From Hyphomicrobiales bacterium (lineage in GTDB: Bacteria > Pseudomonadota > Alphaproteobacteria > Rhizobiales > Beijerinckiaceae): 64,000 nt of DNA. The position numbers and the translations under genes are program-made. The notes below the pieces were generated by a model. The model was not told the DNA's origin. It made no database searches and saw only the letters and a list, made by a program, of their open reading frames with translations. Every line of letters begins with the position of its first letter. The first letter of the stretch is position 1. The stretch covers positions 26,875-90,874 of the forward strand of contig CANFLM010000001.1 of the NCBI GenBank assembly GCA_947447895.1, read 5' to 3'. This document shows, piece by piece, positions 44,108 through 52,950 of this stretch.

Positions 44108-45145
44108 ATGGCAGCGATTACGATTGAAGGCGTCAGCAAGCGTTTCGGGGCGGCAATGGCCCTTGAACAGCTCGATCTGACGGTTGCGGATGGCGAATTT
44201 GTCGCGCTGCTCGGCCCTTCGGGCTGCGGCAAGACCACTTTGCTGCGCATCATTGCCGGACTTGAAACCCGCAGCTCGGGGCGTGTGCTGATCGGGGATC
44301 GGGATGTGTCGGATCTGCCGCCCGCCCAGCGCGGTTTGGCGATGGTGTTCCAGAATTATGCGGTGTTTCCGCATCTCACAGTGTTTGAAAATGTCGCCTT
44401 CGGCCTCAGAATGCAAAAGCGGGATGAGGCGACCATCGACCGGCAGGTCAAACGGGCCGCGGATCTGTTGCAGATCGGGCCCTATCTCGACCGCTATCCG
44501 GCCAAATTGTCGGGCGGCCAGCGCCAGCGTGTCGCGGTGGCGCGGGCTTTGGCGGTCGAACCGGCGGTGCTGCTGATGGACGAGCCTTTGTCCAATCTCG
44601 ACGCCCTGTTGCGGCTGGAAATGCGTGCCGAGCTGAAAAGCGTGTTGAAAGAGGCCGGCACGACCACGCTTTATGTCACCCACGACCAGACCGAAGCGAT
44701 GGGGCTGGCGGACCGGATTGCGGTCATGCACAAAGGGGTGATCGAGCAAATCGACGAGCCGACCCGCATCTATTCCAAACCGTCGAGCCTTTTTGTCGGC
44801 GGTTTTGTCGGCTCGCCGCCTATGAATTTCCTGAATCTGGTGGCGTCCGGCGGCTCACTGGCCTGCGATGGATTTTCGATGCCGCTGACCCATCAGGGGC
44901 CGGTTCTGTTGGGATTCCGCGGTGAGGATGTTGCTTTGGTCGAGGCCTCCCGAGGGGTGGGGTTCGAGGTCAAGGTGATCGAGCCGATGGGCTCGCATCT
45001 GTTGCTCACGGGGGTGGTCAACGGCGAGCGGATCAGGGTGGTGGCGCCGCCACAGGCCGACATTGCCAGAGGCATGACAATCGGCCTGCAATTGGATGCG
45101 GCACGTGTGGTGGTGATGGATACACAGACAGGGAAAGCGTTGTAA
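44108..45145 (+). CDS. ABC sugar transporter ATP-binding protein (MalK/UgpC-like)
   Basis: 345 residues. Walker A GPSGCGKTTLLRIIAGLE, Q-loop MVFQNYAVFPHLTV, signature KLSGGQRQRVAVARALAVEP, Walker B VLLMDEPLSNLDALLR, and switch TTLYVTHDQTEAMGLADRI. The C-terminal ~100 residues are the TOBE-like regulatory domain found in MalK (LLGFRGEDVALVEA, VKVIEPMGSHLLLTG). GGGAGG lies upstream of the ATG. It provides energy to the two permeases and is followed directly by the glycosidase. Confidence 0.94.
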   Translation: MAAITIEGVSKRFGAAMALEQLDLTVADGEFVALLGPSGCGKTTLLRIIAGLETRSSGRVLIGDRDVSDLPPAQRGLAMVFQNYAVFPHLTVFENVAFGLRMQKRDEATIDRQVKRAADLLQIGPYLDRYPAKLSGGQRQRVAVARALAVEPAVLLMDEPLSNLDALLRLEMRAELKSVLKEAGTTTLYVTHDQTEAMGLADRIAVMHKGVIEQIDEPTRIYSKPSSLFVGGFVGSPPMNFLNLVASGGSLACDGFSMPLTHQGPVLLGFRGEDVALVEASRGVGFEVKVIEPMGSHLLLTGVVNGERIRVVAPPQADIARGMTIGLQLDAARVVVMDTQTGKAL

Positions 45146-45146
45146 A

Positions 45147-46472
45147 ATGAGTGCGCAGACAGAGCCGATGACACCGCAAGCCTGTACCGATCTCGCTTAT
45201 ACCATTTTGCGGCAGAATGACCGCGGCGGCTATACGGTCCCCAACCATTCGGTCTATCCGTTCCAGTGGAATTGGGATTCGGCCTTTGTGGCGATGGGGT
45301 TTGCGATCTTCGACCGCGACCGCGCCTGGCAGGAGCTCGAGACCCTGTTTACCGGCCAATGGCCTGATGGCATGGTGCCCAGCATCGTGTTCCACGCGCC
45401 CGCCGACCATTACTATCCCGGGCCCTCGGCCTGGGGCACCCATCACCAGCCCCCGACAACCGGCATTACCCAGCCGCCTGTTGCCGCCACCGCAGCACGG
45501 ATGATTGTCGAGGCCGAACCGGACCGGCAGGCTGCTCTGGCCCGGCTTGACGGCCTATTCGGGGCGATTTTTGCCTCGCATCGCTGGTGGCACACGGTGC
45601 GCGATCCCGACGGCAGCGGCTTGGTGACCGTCGTGCATCCCTGGGAGACAGGCCGCGACAATTCACCCGATTGGGACGGGCCTTTGTCGGCCATCGTGCC
45701 CACCGTCGATGTCTCGGGCTTGCGCAAGGACAACAAGGTGGTTGATCCCTCCGAGCGGCCGACCGATCTGTTCTACAACCGCGTGATGACGCTGGTGGAA
45801 GAGGCCAAGGCCTTGAACTGGGACGGGTTGTCGGTGGCTCGCCAGCTGTCGATGCGGGTGTGCGACCTCGGGATCCAGTGTATTCTGCTGCGGGCCGACC
45901 ATGATCTCCTGGTGCTGGCAGAGCTGTTGGGCCGCAAGGCCGAGGCACAGCAGCTGCGCGACTGGATCGCCCGTTCCACCAAAGCCTTTGCCCGTTTGAA
46001 GGCGGCTGACGGCACCTATCGCTCGCTCGATCTGGTCACCGGTCAACTGGCCCCGTGCACTACCTCGGCCTCGTTCCTGCCGCTTTATGCGAGGGTGGCG
46101 AGCCCGCAAGAGGCTGATACTCTGATCGCACTGATGACAGCTTGGCTGGCCGATACGCCCTATATGGTGCCGAGTTCCGATCCACGCCATGAGAGCTATG
46201 ATGCGCGCCGCTATTGGCGGGGGCCGGTCTGGATTGTCGTCAACCGGATGATTGCCGATGGTCTGGCCCATTACGGTTTTGTAGAGGCGGCCGAACGGCT
46301 GCGCCAGACCTCGGCGACCAGCATCATGACCCATGGCTTCCGGGAAGCCTTCGATCCGCGCAACGGTGACGGTTTGGGCGGGCGTGATTTCTCCTGGACC
46401 GCCGCCATGTGGCTCGAATGGGCAGGCCAGCCCGCCAAAGCCGATCTTGCCGGTCTGGCCCGACTGACCTGA
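45147..46472 (+). CDS. GH63-like glycoside hydrolase (mannosylglycerate hydrolase MgH-like)
   Basis: 441 residues, no signal peptide, so cytoplasmic. The (alpha/alpha)6-barrel pattern of GH63/MGH1-type enzymes is visible: HSVYPFQWNWDSAFVAMGF, GQWPDGMVPSIVF, HQPPTTGITQPPVA, VVHPWETGRDNSPDWDG (acidic residue area), and FDPRNGDGLGGRDFSWTAAMWLEW at the C-terminal end. MgH homologues cleave mannosylglycerate and glucosylglycerate. Here the gene starts 1 bp after the ATPase stop, so it most likely cleaves whatever the ABC system imports. Sugar donor linkage cannot be settled from sequence. Confidence 0.82.
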   Translation: MSAQTEPMTPQACTDLAYTILRQNDRGGYTVPNHSVYPFQWNWDSAFVAMGFAIFDRDRAWQELETLFTGQWPDGMVPSIVFHAPADHYYPGPSAWGTHHQPPTTGITQPPVAATAARMIVEAEPDRQAALARLDGLFGAIFASHRWWHTVRDPDGSGLVTVVHPWETGRDNSPDWDGPLSAIVPTVDVSGLRKDNKVVDPSERPTDLFYNRVMTLVEEAKALNWDGLSVARQLSMRVCDLGIQCILLRADHDLLVLAELLGRKAEAQQLRDWIARSTKAFARLKAADGTYRSLDLVTGQLAPCTTSASFLPLYARVASPQEADTLIALMTAWLADTPYMVPSSDPRHESYDARRYWRGPVWIVVNRMIADGLAHYGFVEAAERLRQTSATSIMTHGFREAFDPRNGDGLGGRDFSWTAAMWLEWAGQPAKADLAGLARLT

Positions 46473-46485
46473 CGGGGGTATCCGG

Positions 46486-47550
46486 CTAGTGTTTGGGCAG
46501 CCGTGCCATGAATTTGGCGAGTTCGGGTGCCCATAATTGGGCCAGCGAGCCGGTCGTGCCGTGTCCGCGCGTGTCGGCACTGGCCGGGATCAAATACAAT
46601 CTCGCCCGTTTGATCTGCTTGATGCTGGAGGCCATCAGCCCGCTGGCCACGGGATTGCGCTCGTCATCGGCGGAATTGATTGCCAGCACACGGGCTTTGA
46701 TCCGCCCCAGATGCGGCGAGACATCGTAATCGGCCGAGGACTGCCACTGGTAGATAAAGTCGTTGGTGTCGGCCGGGGGCGAGGCTTTGAGGGCCTTGTC
46801 GACCAGTGCGTCGGCCTTGGCGCGGGTGGGGGCCTGACCCTGCCAGCCCAGATCACCGCCATTGGTGCCGGTGGCGTAAAACACATTGGCAAGCCGGGTC
46901 AGTTTGGGCTGGCTTGTATAGTTGCCGCCATTGTAATCGGGGTCGGCCTTGATGGTTTCAATCATCAGGCGGCGCATCATCCAGTTGCGGCTGGCCATGG
47001 CGGTGGGTTGCGAGGCGAGGGGCACCAGTGCATCCATCATGTCAGGATAGCGCACACCCCAAAGCCATGTATGCATGCCGCCCATCGAATTGCCGAGCAC
47101 CAATCGCAGATGTTTGATGCCCAGTCCCTCGGTCACCAGCCGATATTGGGCATCGACCATATCGGTGTAATTATAGGCGGGGAATTTGGCTTTGAGCCCG
47201 TCCGAGGGCTTGGATGATTGTCCCGCCCCCAGCGCATCCGGCAGGATGATGAAGTAACGGTCGGCGTCCAGAGCCTGTCCCTTGCCGAACAAGTGCCCGC
47301 CGAACCCCTCGCCGAGCATGTTCTGCGCCGAGCCCGCCGTGCCATGCAGGACCAGCACGGCCGGATTTTTGGGGTCACCCAGCGTTTTATAGGCCAGTCT
47401 GATCTCGTCGAACACTTCGCCGCTATGGAATGTGAAGGAACGGGCAAGATAGAAGCCGTCTTTGGCGACGGGGCGGTCGGCTGCTCGGGCATTGATCCCG
47501 AAGAGATACAACACCAGCCCGCACAGGAGCCATTGATGCCATTTTGTCAT
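46486..47550 (-). CDS. periplasmic alpha/beta hydrolase (MetX-like fold)
   Basis: 354 residues with a signal peptide (WLLCGLVLYLFGINARAAD). The fold is that of homoserine O-acetyltransferase-like hydrolases: VLVLHGTAGSAQNML (oxyanion region), nucleophile elbow RLVLGNSMGGMHTWLWG, then late Asp in INSADDERNP and His in TRGHGTTGSL. The export signal and missing amino-acid partner genes speak against methionine synthesis, so an esterase/acyltransferase role in the periplasm is more likely. It converges with the glycosidase gene and shares a divergent 170-bp region with the SDR gene. Confidence 0.78.
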   Translation of the reverse strand: MTKWHQWLLCGLVLYLFGINARAADRPVAKDGFYLARSFTFHSGEVFDEIRLAYKTLGDPKNPAVLVLHGTAGSAQNMLGEGFGGHLFGKGQALDADRYFIILPDALGAGQSSKPSDGLKAKFPAYNYTDMVDAQYRLVTEGLGIKHLRLVLGNSMGGMHTWLWGVRYPDMMDALVPLASQPTAMASRNWMMRRLMIETIKADPDYNGGNYTSQPKLTRLANVFYATGTNGGDLGWQGQAPTRAKADALVDKALKASPPADTNDFIYQWQSSADYDVSPHLGRIKARVLAINSADDERNPVASGLMASSIKQIKRARLYLIPASADTRGHGTTGSLAQLWAPELAKFMARLPKH

Positions 47551-47721
47551 GGTCGTTTCCCCTCAAATCATTTTTCACAATTGCTGGTGTCAATAGACCG
47601 ATCACAGCATAGGACAGCATGATATTCAATTGCCGTGCAGGGGATGTGGCTTGCGTTTGCCTTGTGTCCCCATTTAAGAGACTATCACCGAAAGCGATCA
47701 TAAAAATATTGAGGTGAGGAT

Positions 47722-48471
47722 ATGCTGCTCAAAGGAAAAACAGCCGTGATTTCGGGCGCGGCCAGCCGTCGCGGGATCGGTCTTGCCACCGCCCGCCTGT
47801 TTGCCGAACACGGAGCCCGTATTGCGATTCTCGACCTTGATGGCGCTGCCGCCCGACAGGCGGCTGCCGAATTGGGCGCTGACCATATCGGGCTGGCCTG
47901 CGATGTAACCGATGCGCAAGCCTGCCGCCATGCGGCTGATGAGGCCATCGAGGCTTTCGGGCATGTCGATATCCTGCTCAACAATGCCGGCATTACCCAG
48001 CCTTTCAAAACCATGGAGATCACCGACAAGGACTGGCACCGGATCCTGGATGTCAACCTGTCGGGCGTGCTCTATCTGTCGCAGGCCTTCATTCCGCACA
48101 TGCGCTCGCGCAAGCAGGGCTCGATTGCCTGCATGTCCTCGGTGTCGGCCCAGCGGGGCGGCGGCATTTTCGGCGGGCCGCATTATTCGGCAGCCAAAGC
48201 CGGGGTGCTGGGCCTCGCCAAAGCCATGGCGCGGGAACTGGGCAGCGACAATATCCGCGTCAACTGCATCTGCCCCGGCCTGATCCAGACCGATATCACC
48301 GGCGACAAGCTGACCGACGAGATGCGCACGGATATTATCAAGGGTATCCCGCTCGCCCGTCTTGGCGAGGCGCGCGATGTGGCGGGTGCCTATCTGTTCC
48401 TCGCTTCCGACCTGTCGGCCTATATCACCGGCGCGGTCATCGACGTGAATGGCGGCATGCTGATCCATTGA
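47722..48471 (+). CDS. SDR family oxidoreductase
   Basis: 249 residues, classical short-chain dehydrogenase. Cofactor motif ISGAASRRGIGLATAR (T/S-G-x3-G-x-G), LACDVTD, NNAG at LLNNAGITQP, active-site Ser in SSVSAQRGG, and YSAAKAG (Y-x3-K), then CPGLIQTD. GAGGTGAGGAT precedes the ATG. It is the first gene of a three-gene run with a split transketolase, suggesting that it oxidises or reduces a polyol/ketose that enters the transketolase step. NAD or NADP not decided. Confidence 0.93.
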   Translation: MLLKGKTAVISGAASRRGIGLATARLFAEHGARIAILDLDGAAARQAAAELGADHIGLACDVTDAQACRHAADEAIEAFGHVDILLNNAGITQPFKTMEITDKDWHRILDVNLSGVLYLSQAFIPHMRSRKQGSIACMSSVSAQRGGGIFGGPHYSAAKAGVLGLAKAMARELGSDNIRVNCICPGLIQTDITGDKLTDEMRTDIIKGIPLARLGEARDVAGAYLFLASDLSAYITGAVIDVNGGMLIH

Positions 48472-48500
48472 CGGCCATCGATCATTTGCAGGAGAGACAC

Positions 48501-49343
48501 GTGACCAATCTCAAAGGGCATAACCGCGATCTGGCCGAACGGGCCTATCGCGTCCGCCGCAATGCGGTTTTGATGGGTGAAGTGCAGGGCCAAGGCTATA
48601 TCGCGCAAGCGCTGGATATTGCCGATGTGCTGGCTGTCGCCTATTTCCATGCCATGACCTATCGGCCCGAAGATCCCGAATGGGAGGGCCGCGACCGTTT
48701 TCTGCTGTCGAACGGCCATTATGCCATTGCCCTCTATGCGGCCCTGATCGAAGCGGGGATCATTCCTGCCGACGAACTCGAAAGCTATGGCAGTGACGAG
48801 AGCCGGCTTCCGATGTCCGGCATGGCCGCCTACACGCCCGGGATGGAAATGTCGGGCGGTTCGCTCGGCGTCGGCCTGTCGATTGCGGTGGGCATGGCTT
48901 TGGGTCTCAAGCGCAAGAAATCCTCCTCGCGCGTCTATATCCTGTTCTCAGATGGCGAGCTTGATGAAGGCGCTGTCTGGGAAGCCCTGATGTCGGCGGC
49001 CCATTACAAGCTCGACAATCTGATCGCGATTGTCGATGTCAACAACCAGCAGGCCGATGGTCCCTCCACGCAAGTGATGGCTTTCGAGCCCCTGGTGCAG
49101 AAGCTGGAAGCCTTCGGCTGGTTCACCCAGCGCATCGACGGCAATGATCTGGATGCCGTTGTCGGGGCTTTCGATGCCGCCAAGGACCATGCCGAGGCCA
49201 AACCGCGCATCATCATTGCCGATACGCTGATGGGCAAGGGCGTTCCATTCCTCGAGGCGCGCGAGAAAAACCACTTTATCCGAGTCGATCCGCACGAATG
49301 GCAGCTGGCTCTGGCCGCTTTGGAAGAAGGACGCCAATCATGA
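48501..49343 (+). CDS. transketolase, N-terminal (TPP-binding) subunit
   Basis: 280 residues, only the thiamine-diphosphate-binding half. Markers: LSNGHYAIALYAAL (H of the substrate site), GMEMSGGSLGVGLSIAVGMALG, and the TPP/Mg motif FSDGELDEGAVWEALMSAAHYKLDNL then VDVNNQQADG. Other transketolases carry GDGE here, and this protein has SDGE. GTG at 48501 is chosen as start because GGAGAGACAC precedes it; an upstream TTG at 48468 would overlap the SDR stop. Its partner is the next gene, overlapping by 4 bp. Confidence 0.9.
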   Translation: MTNLKGHNRDLAERAYRVRRNAVLMGEVQGQGYIAQALDIADVLAVAYFHAMTYRPEDPEWEGRDRFLLSNGHYAIALYAALIEAGIIPADELESYGSDESRLPMSGMAAYTPGMEMSGGSLGVGLSIAVGMALGLKRKKSSSRVYILFSDGELDEGAVWEALMSAAHYKLDNLIAIVDVNNQQADGPSTQVMAFEPLVQKLEAFGWFTQRIDGNDLDAVVGAFDAAKDHAEAKPRIIIADTLMGKGVPFLEAREKNHFIRVDPHEWQLALAALEEGRQS

Positions 49344-50347
49344 CAAAGCCGGTGTCTCATCCTGCCAAGCCGCGCCTGACCACTTCGGCGATGATCGCCT
49401 CGATTGCCTCAGAGGGCCAACGCACCCAGGCGGCTCCGTTCGGCACCGCGCTGGTCGAACTGGCCAAGACGCGCCCCGACATCATCGGCATGACCGCTGA
49501 TCTCGGCAAATATACCGATCTGCATCTGTTCGGGCAGGCCTATCCCGACCGCTATTACCAGATGGGCATGGCGGAGCAGCTCCTGTTCGGCGCGGCATCG
49601 GGGCTGGCGGCAGAGGGCTTTGTGCCGTTTGCCACCACCTATGCGGTGTTTGCGACGCGGCGGGCCTATGACTTCATCCACCAGACCATTGCGGAAGAAG
49701 ACCGCAATGTGAAAATCGTCTGCGCCTTGCCCGGCCTCACCTCCGGCTACGGGCCAAGCCATCAGGCCGCCGAAGATCTGGCTTTGATGCGGGCCATGCC
49801 GAATATGACGGTGATCGATCCCTGCGATGCCTGCGAGATCACGCAGGTGGTTCCCGCCATGGCCGCCCATCAGGGCCCTGTCTATATGCGCCTGCTGCGC
49901 GGGCAAGTGCCTCTGGTCCTCGACGAGTACAATTACACCTTCGAATTGGGCAAAGCCAAGATGATCCGGGGTGGCCGCGATGTGCTGTTCATCTCGACGG
50001 GGCTGATGACCATGCGCGCCTTGGAGGCGGCCAAGCAGCTTGAAAGCGACAAGATCGATGCGGCCGTGCTGCATGTGCCGACCATCAAGCCGCTTGATGT
50101 CGAAACCATCCTGAAAGAAGCCCGGAAGACCGGACGCATGGTCGTGGTGGCTGAAAACCACACCATTGTCGGCGGTTTGGGCGAGGCTGTCGCGCGCCAT
50201 ATGATGCTGGATGGCGTGGCCGCCCGCTTCCGCCACATCGGTCTTCCCGACGAGTTTCTGGCCGCCGGAGCCTTGCCGACTCTGCATGACCGTTACGGGA
50301 TTTCAACCCAGTCGCTGGTCGACCAGATCAAGGCTTGGCAGGCCTGA
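49340..50347 (+). CDS. transketolase, C-terminal (pyrimidine-binding) subunit
   Basis: 335 residues, the second half of a split transketolase. TADLGKYTDLHLFGQAYPDRYYQMGMAEQLLFGAASGLA contains the conserved Glu that activates thiamine; TSGYGPSHQAAEDLALMRAMPNMTVIDPCD and the C-terminal VVVAENHTIVGGLGEAV are family blocks. It works with the N-terminal subunit in an alpha2-beta2 enzyme that transfers two-carbon ketol units. ATG at 49340 overlaps the previous stop by 4 bp. It is followed by a bidirectional terminator. Confidence 0.92.
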   Translation: MTKPVSHPAKPRLTTSAMIASIASEGQRTQAAPFGTALVELAKTRPDIIGMTADLGKYTDLHLFGQAYPDRYYQMGMAEQLLFGAASGLAAEGFVPFATTYAVFATRRAYDFIHQTIAEEDRNVKIVCALPGLTSGYGPSHQAAEDLALMRAMPNMTVIDPCDACEITQVVPAMAAHQGPVYMRLLRGQVPLVLDEYNYTFELGKAKMIRGGRDVLFISTGLMTMRALEAAKQLESDKIDAAVLHVPTIKPLDVETILKEARKTGRMVVVAENHTIVGGLGEAVARHMMLDGVAARFRHIGLPDEFLAAGALPTLHDRYGISTQSLVDQIKAWQA

Positions 50348-50370
50348 CAGGCTGAGGCCACCTCAATAAA

Positions 50371-50406
50371 ACGAGCGCAAGCAATGATGCTTGCGCCCGT
50401 TTTTAT
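50371..50406. terminator. bidirectional intrinsic terminator
   Basis: GCGCAAGCA (50375-50383), loop ATGA, TGCTTGCGC (50388-50396). AATAAAACG precedes and CCGTTTTTATT follows, so T-tracts exist on both strands. It separates the convergent transketolase and peptide-binding-protein genes. Confidence 0.88.
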
Positions 50407-50430
50407 TCGCCCCTCAGTCCATTCAGGACA

Positions 50431-51957
50431 TCAATTCCATTTGGACAGATAGAAACGTGGCAGCTCGTCCGGATAGGGGGTGAAGTTGAGGGTTTTGCTG
50501 TAGCCGTAGGTGGTCACATAGGTGTGCAACGGCAACCAGTAGGCTTGCTCGGTCGCGCGTTTGATGGCGGCCGAGTAGGACTTCTTGCGGAATTCGGGGT
50601 CGATGCTCGATCCTGCTTCTTCCAATATCCGCTTCATCTCGGGATCACGCGCATAGTCATCGCCGCCGAAGGAGAAGAAATTGGGCATGATGGCCGAGAC
50701 GTCATTGATCGAATAGGATCCCCAGCTGGCCATATAAAGCGGGTTCTTGCCTTCCCATGACCGGGCCACAGCCGCCTGGATCTGCAACTGGCTGACCCGT
50801 GCATTGATGCCGACAGCCTGAAGATAGCCCTGCACCGAGGCTGTCCATTGCGGCAGCACATAGCTCACCAGTTCCGTTTCGAAGCCGTTGGGAAAGCCTG
50901 CCTCGGCCAGCAAGGCCTTGGCTTTGGCGGGATCATAATCATAGGTGGTGGCCGCCGCACTGTCACAGCCGAACTGTCCGGGGTAGCACGGGGCCAGAGG
51001 CACACGCGAACCGCCTGTCACCAGTTTTTCGGCAATGGTTTTGCGGTCGATCGCATGGGCAATGGCCTGACGGACCTTCTGGTTGGTCAAGGGATTGCCC
51101 GCGCCATAGCGGCCAGCGGCATCCATCGAGAGATAGCCGATCCGCATGGATTCCTTGCGGGTGACCTGCAGGGTGGGCATTTTTGCGAGATTGTCGAACT
51201 GGTCGGGATTGACGTTCCAGATCCAGTCGACGCGCTGGGCAAGCAATTCGGTCATTTCGGTTGTGGCATCGGGCACGAAGCGCACATAGAGATTTTTAAT
51301 TGCGGGCTTGCCTTTGGGGCTTGCGGCCCAATAGCCTTCATAGCGCTCGAAATTGATTTCCTTGCCGGCTTCCCATTTGGTGATGCGATAGGGGCCTGAG
51401 CCGATCGGTGCCTTGGCATAGCCGTCGGCCCCGACCTTTTCGCGATAGGCCTTCGGATAGATCGGCACAACCAATGCGAAATATTCAAGGGCGGCGGGAT
51501 TGGGCTTTTTGAAGGTCACCCTCACGCTGAGATCGCCGGTCTTCTCGGCCTTTTCGATCCAGTTTGTATTGGTGGGCACCGAGACCTTGCTGTCGGACGA
51601 GGAGACCAGATTGATGGTATAGACCACATCATCGGCACTCAGCGGACTGCCGTCATGGAAGGTCACACCGGAGCGCAGCTGGAAATCGATGGTCTTGTCA
51701 TCCACCAGCGTCCACGAACTTGCCAGCAAGGGCTTGATCGCAAACGTATCGGGGTCGCGATAGACCAGCATGTCCCAGGCCTGATGCGACATCACCACGC
51801 CGGTTCTGAGATTGTTGTAATAGGGATCGACATTGGTCAGCGCGTCGCGCATGGCAATGCGCAGCGTGTCGCTGGCTTTCTGGGCCTGGGCGTCCGGAAG
51901 GCCCGCGCCCAACAGGGCGGCACCAAGGAGAAAGCTGAAAACCGATTTTCTGAGCAT
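50431..51957 (-). CDS. ABC transporter peptide-binding protein (SBP family 5)
   Basis: 508 residues with a signal peptide (LRKSVFSFLLGAALLGAGLPDAQAQ). Family 5 features: TLRIAMRDALTNVDPYYNN, VYRDPDTFAIKPLLASSW, the signature-like stretch TIDFQLRSGVTFHDGSPLSADDVVYTI, IGSGPYRITKWEAGKEINFERYEGYW and NPLTNQKVRQAIAHAIDRKTIAEKL. It delivers peptides or glycosides to the Opp-type permeases encoded upstream. Met at 51957 fits GAAGGA spacing best; earlier Met codons at -2 and -5 are alternatives. It is the last gene of the operon. Confidence 0.92.
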   Translation of the reverse strand: MLRKSVFSFLLGAALLGAGLPDAQAQKASDTLRIAMRDALTNVDPYYNNLRTGVVMSHQAWDMLVYRDPDTFAIKPLLASSWTLVDDKTIDFQLRSGVTFHDGSPLSADDVVYTINLVSSSDSKVSVPTNTNWIEKAEKTGDLSVRVTFKKPNPAALEYFALVVPIYPKAYREKVGADGYAKAPIGSGPYRITKWEAGKEINFERYEGYWAASPKGKPAIKNLYVRFVPDATTEMTELLAQRVDWIWNVNPDQFDNLAKMPTLQVTRKESMRIGYLSMDAAGRYGAGNPLTNQKVRQAIAHAIDRKTIAEKLVTGGSRVPLAPCYPGQFGCDSAAATTYDYDPAKAKALLAEAGFPNGFETELVSYVLPQWTASVQGYLQAVGINARVSQLQIQAAVARSWEGKNPLYMASWGSYSINDVSAIMPNFFSFGGDDYARDPEMKRILEEAGSSIDPEFRKKSYSAAIKRATEQAYWLPLHTYVTTYGYSKTLNFTPYPDELPRFYLSKWN

Positions 51958-51993
51958 GGGCATGTCCTTCAATACGGGGGTGAGCGGATGAGG

Positions 51994-52950
51994 TCAGAAC
52001 AGATGGCATTCGACTGTGGCGTGATCGGACGGGTGACTGGTTAATGGCTCTATGGTGGCGCATTGCGGTTGGGCTTTCAAGCAACGCGGATGGAAGCGGC
52101 AGCCCGACGGAATATTGGCGGGATCCGGCATGATGTCGCCCAAACCGACATCGGGCAGGCCCAGCCCCGGTTCGGGCGTCAGGACACTGGCGAGCAGGGC
52201 TTGGGTATAGGGATGGCGCGGTTCGCTGAACAGACGGGCGGTGGTGTTGTGCTCGACCATGCGGCCCAGATACATCACCATGACTTCACTGGCGACATGT
52301 TCGACCACCGCGAGATTGTGGCTGATGAACACATAAGTGAGGTTGAGGTCGCGGCGTAACTCGCCCAACAGGTTCAGGATCTGTGCCTGGACGGACACAT
52401 CCAGCGCCGAGGTCGGCTCGTCACACACCACGATGCGCGGCTCGAGGATCAGCGCGCGGGCAATCGCCACACGTTGCCGCTGGCCGCCCGACAATTCGGC
52501 CGGCAGGCGGCGTCCCTGTTCCGTGGAGAGACCGACCCGCTCCAAAATAGCCGCCGTCCGGCGTTCGATCTCGTGCGGTTCGAAACTGCCCTGGGCGCGC
52601 AAGGGCAGGGCGATGATGTCCTCGATGCGGTGTTTGGGATTGAGCGAGGAAAACGGATCCTGGAACACCGGTTGGATCAGGCGGGCGCGGGCGCGCCGGT
52701 CCAGTTCCGACAGGCGCTGGCCATGCACGAAAGCCTCGCCGGAAGTCGGGTTTTGCAGGCCCAAAATCATCCGCGCCAGAGTGGTTTTGCCACAGCCCGA
52801 TTCCCCGACAATGCCGAGCACGCCGCCTTCCTCGAGCGAGACGCTGATCCGGTCGACCGCGCGCACATGGCGGGCTGGCTGGAACAGCCCGCCCTGGACA
52901 TGGAATGTGCAGGACAGATCCTTGAGGGTCAGGGCGGGTGTCTTGCTCAT
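51994..52950 (-). CDS. oligopeptide ABC transporter ATP-binding protein (OppF/DppF-like)
   Basis: 318 residues. Walker [21 protein letters not shown], then VFQDPFSSLNPKHRIEDII, signature ELSGGQRQRVAIARALILEP, Walker B IVVCDEPTSALDVSVQ, and FISHNLAVVEHVA. The C-terminal oligopeptide-transporter extension has the Cys/Pro-rich FHPRCLKAQPQC end, expected to bind an iron-sulfur cluster in this subfamily. ATG 52950 lies behind AGGGAGG and overlaps the OppD stop by 4 bp. Confidence 0.93.
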   Translation of the reverse strand: MSKTPALTLKDLSCTFHVQGGLFQPARHVRAVDRISVSLEEGGVLGIVGESGCGKTTLARMILGLQNPTSGEAFVHGQRLSELDRRARARLIQPVFQDPFSSLNPKHRIEDIIALPLRAQGSFEPHEIERRTAAILERVGLSTEQGRRLPAELSGGQRQRVAIARALILEPRIVVCDEPTSALDVSVQAQILNLLGELRRDLNLTYVFISHNLAVVEHVASEVMVMYLGRMVEHNTTARLFSEPRHPYTQALLASVLTPEPGLGLPDVGLGDIMPDPANIPSGCRFHPRCLKAQPQCATIEPLTSHPSDHATVECHLF

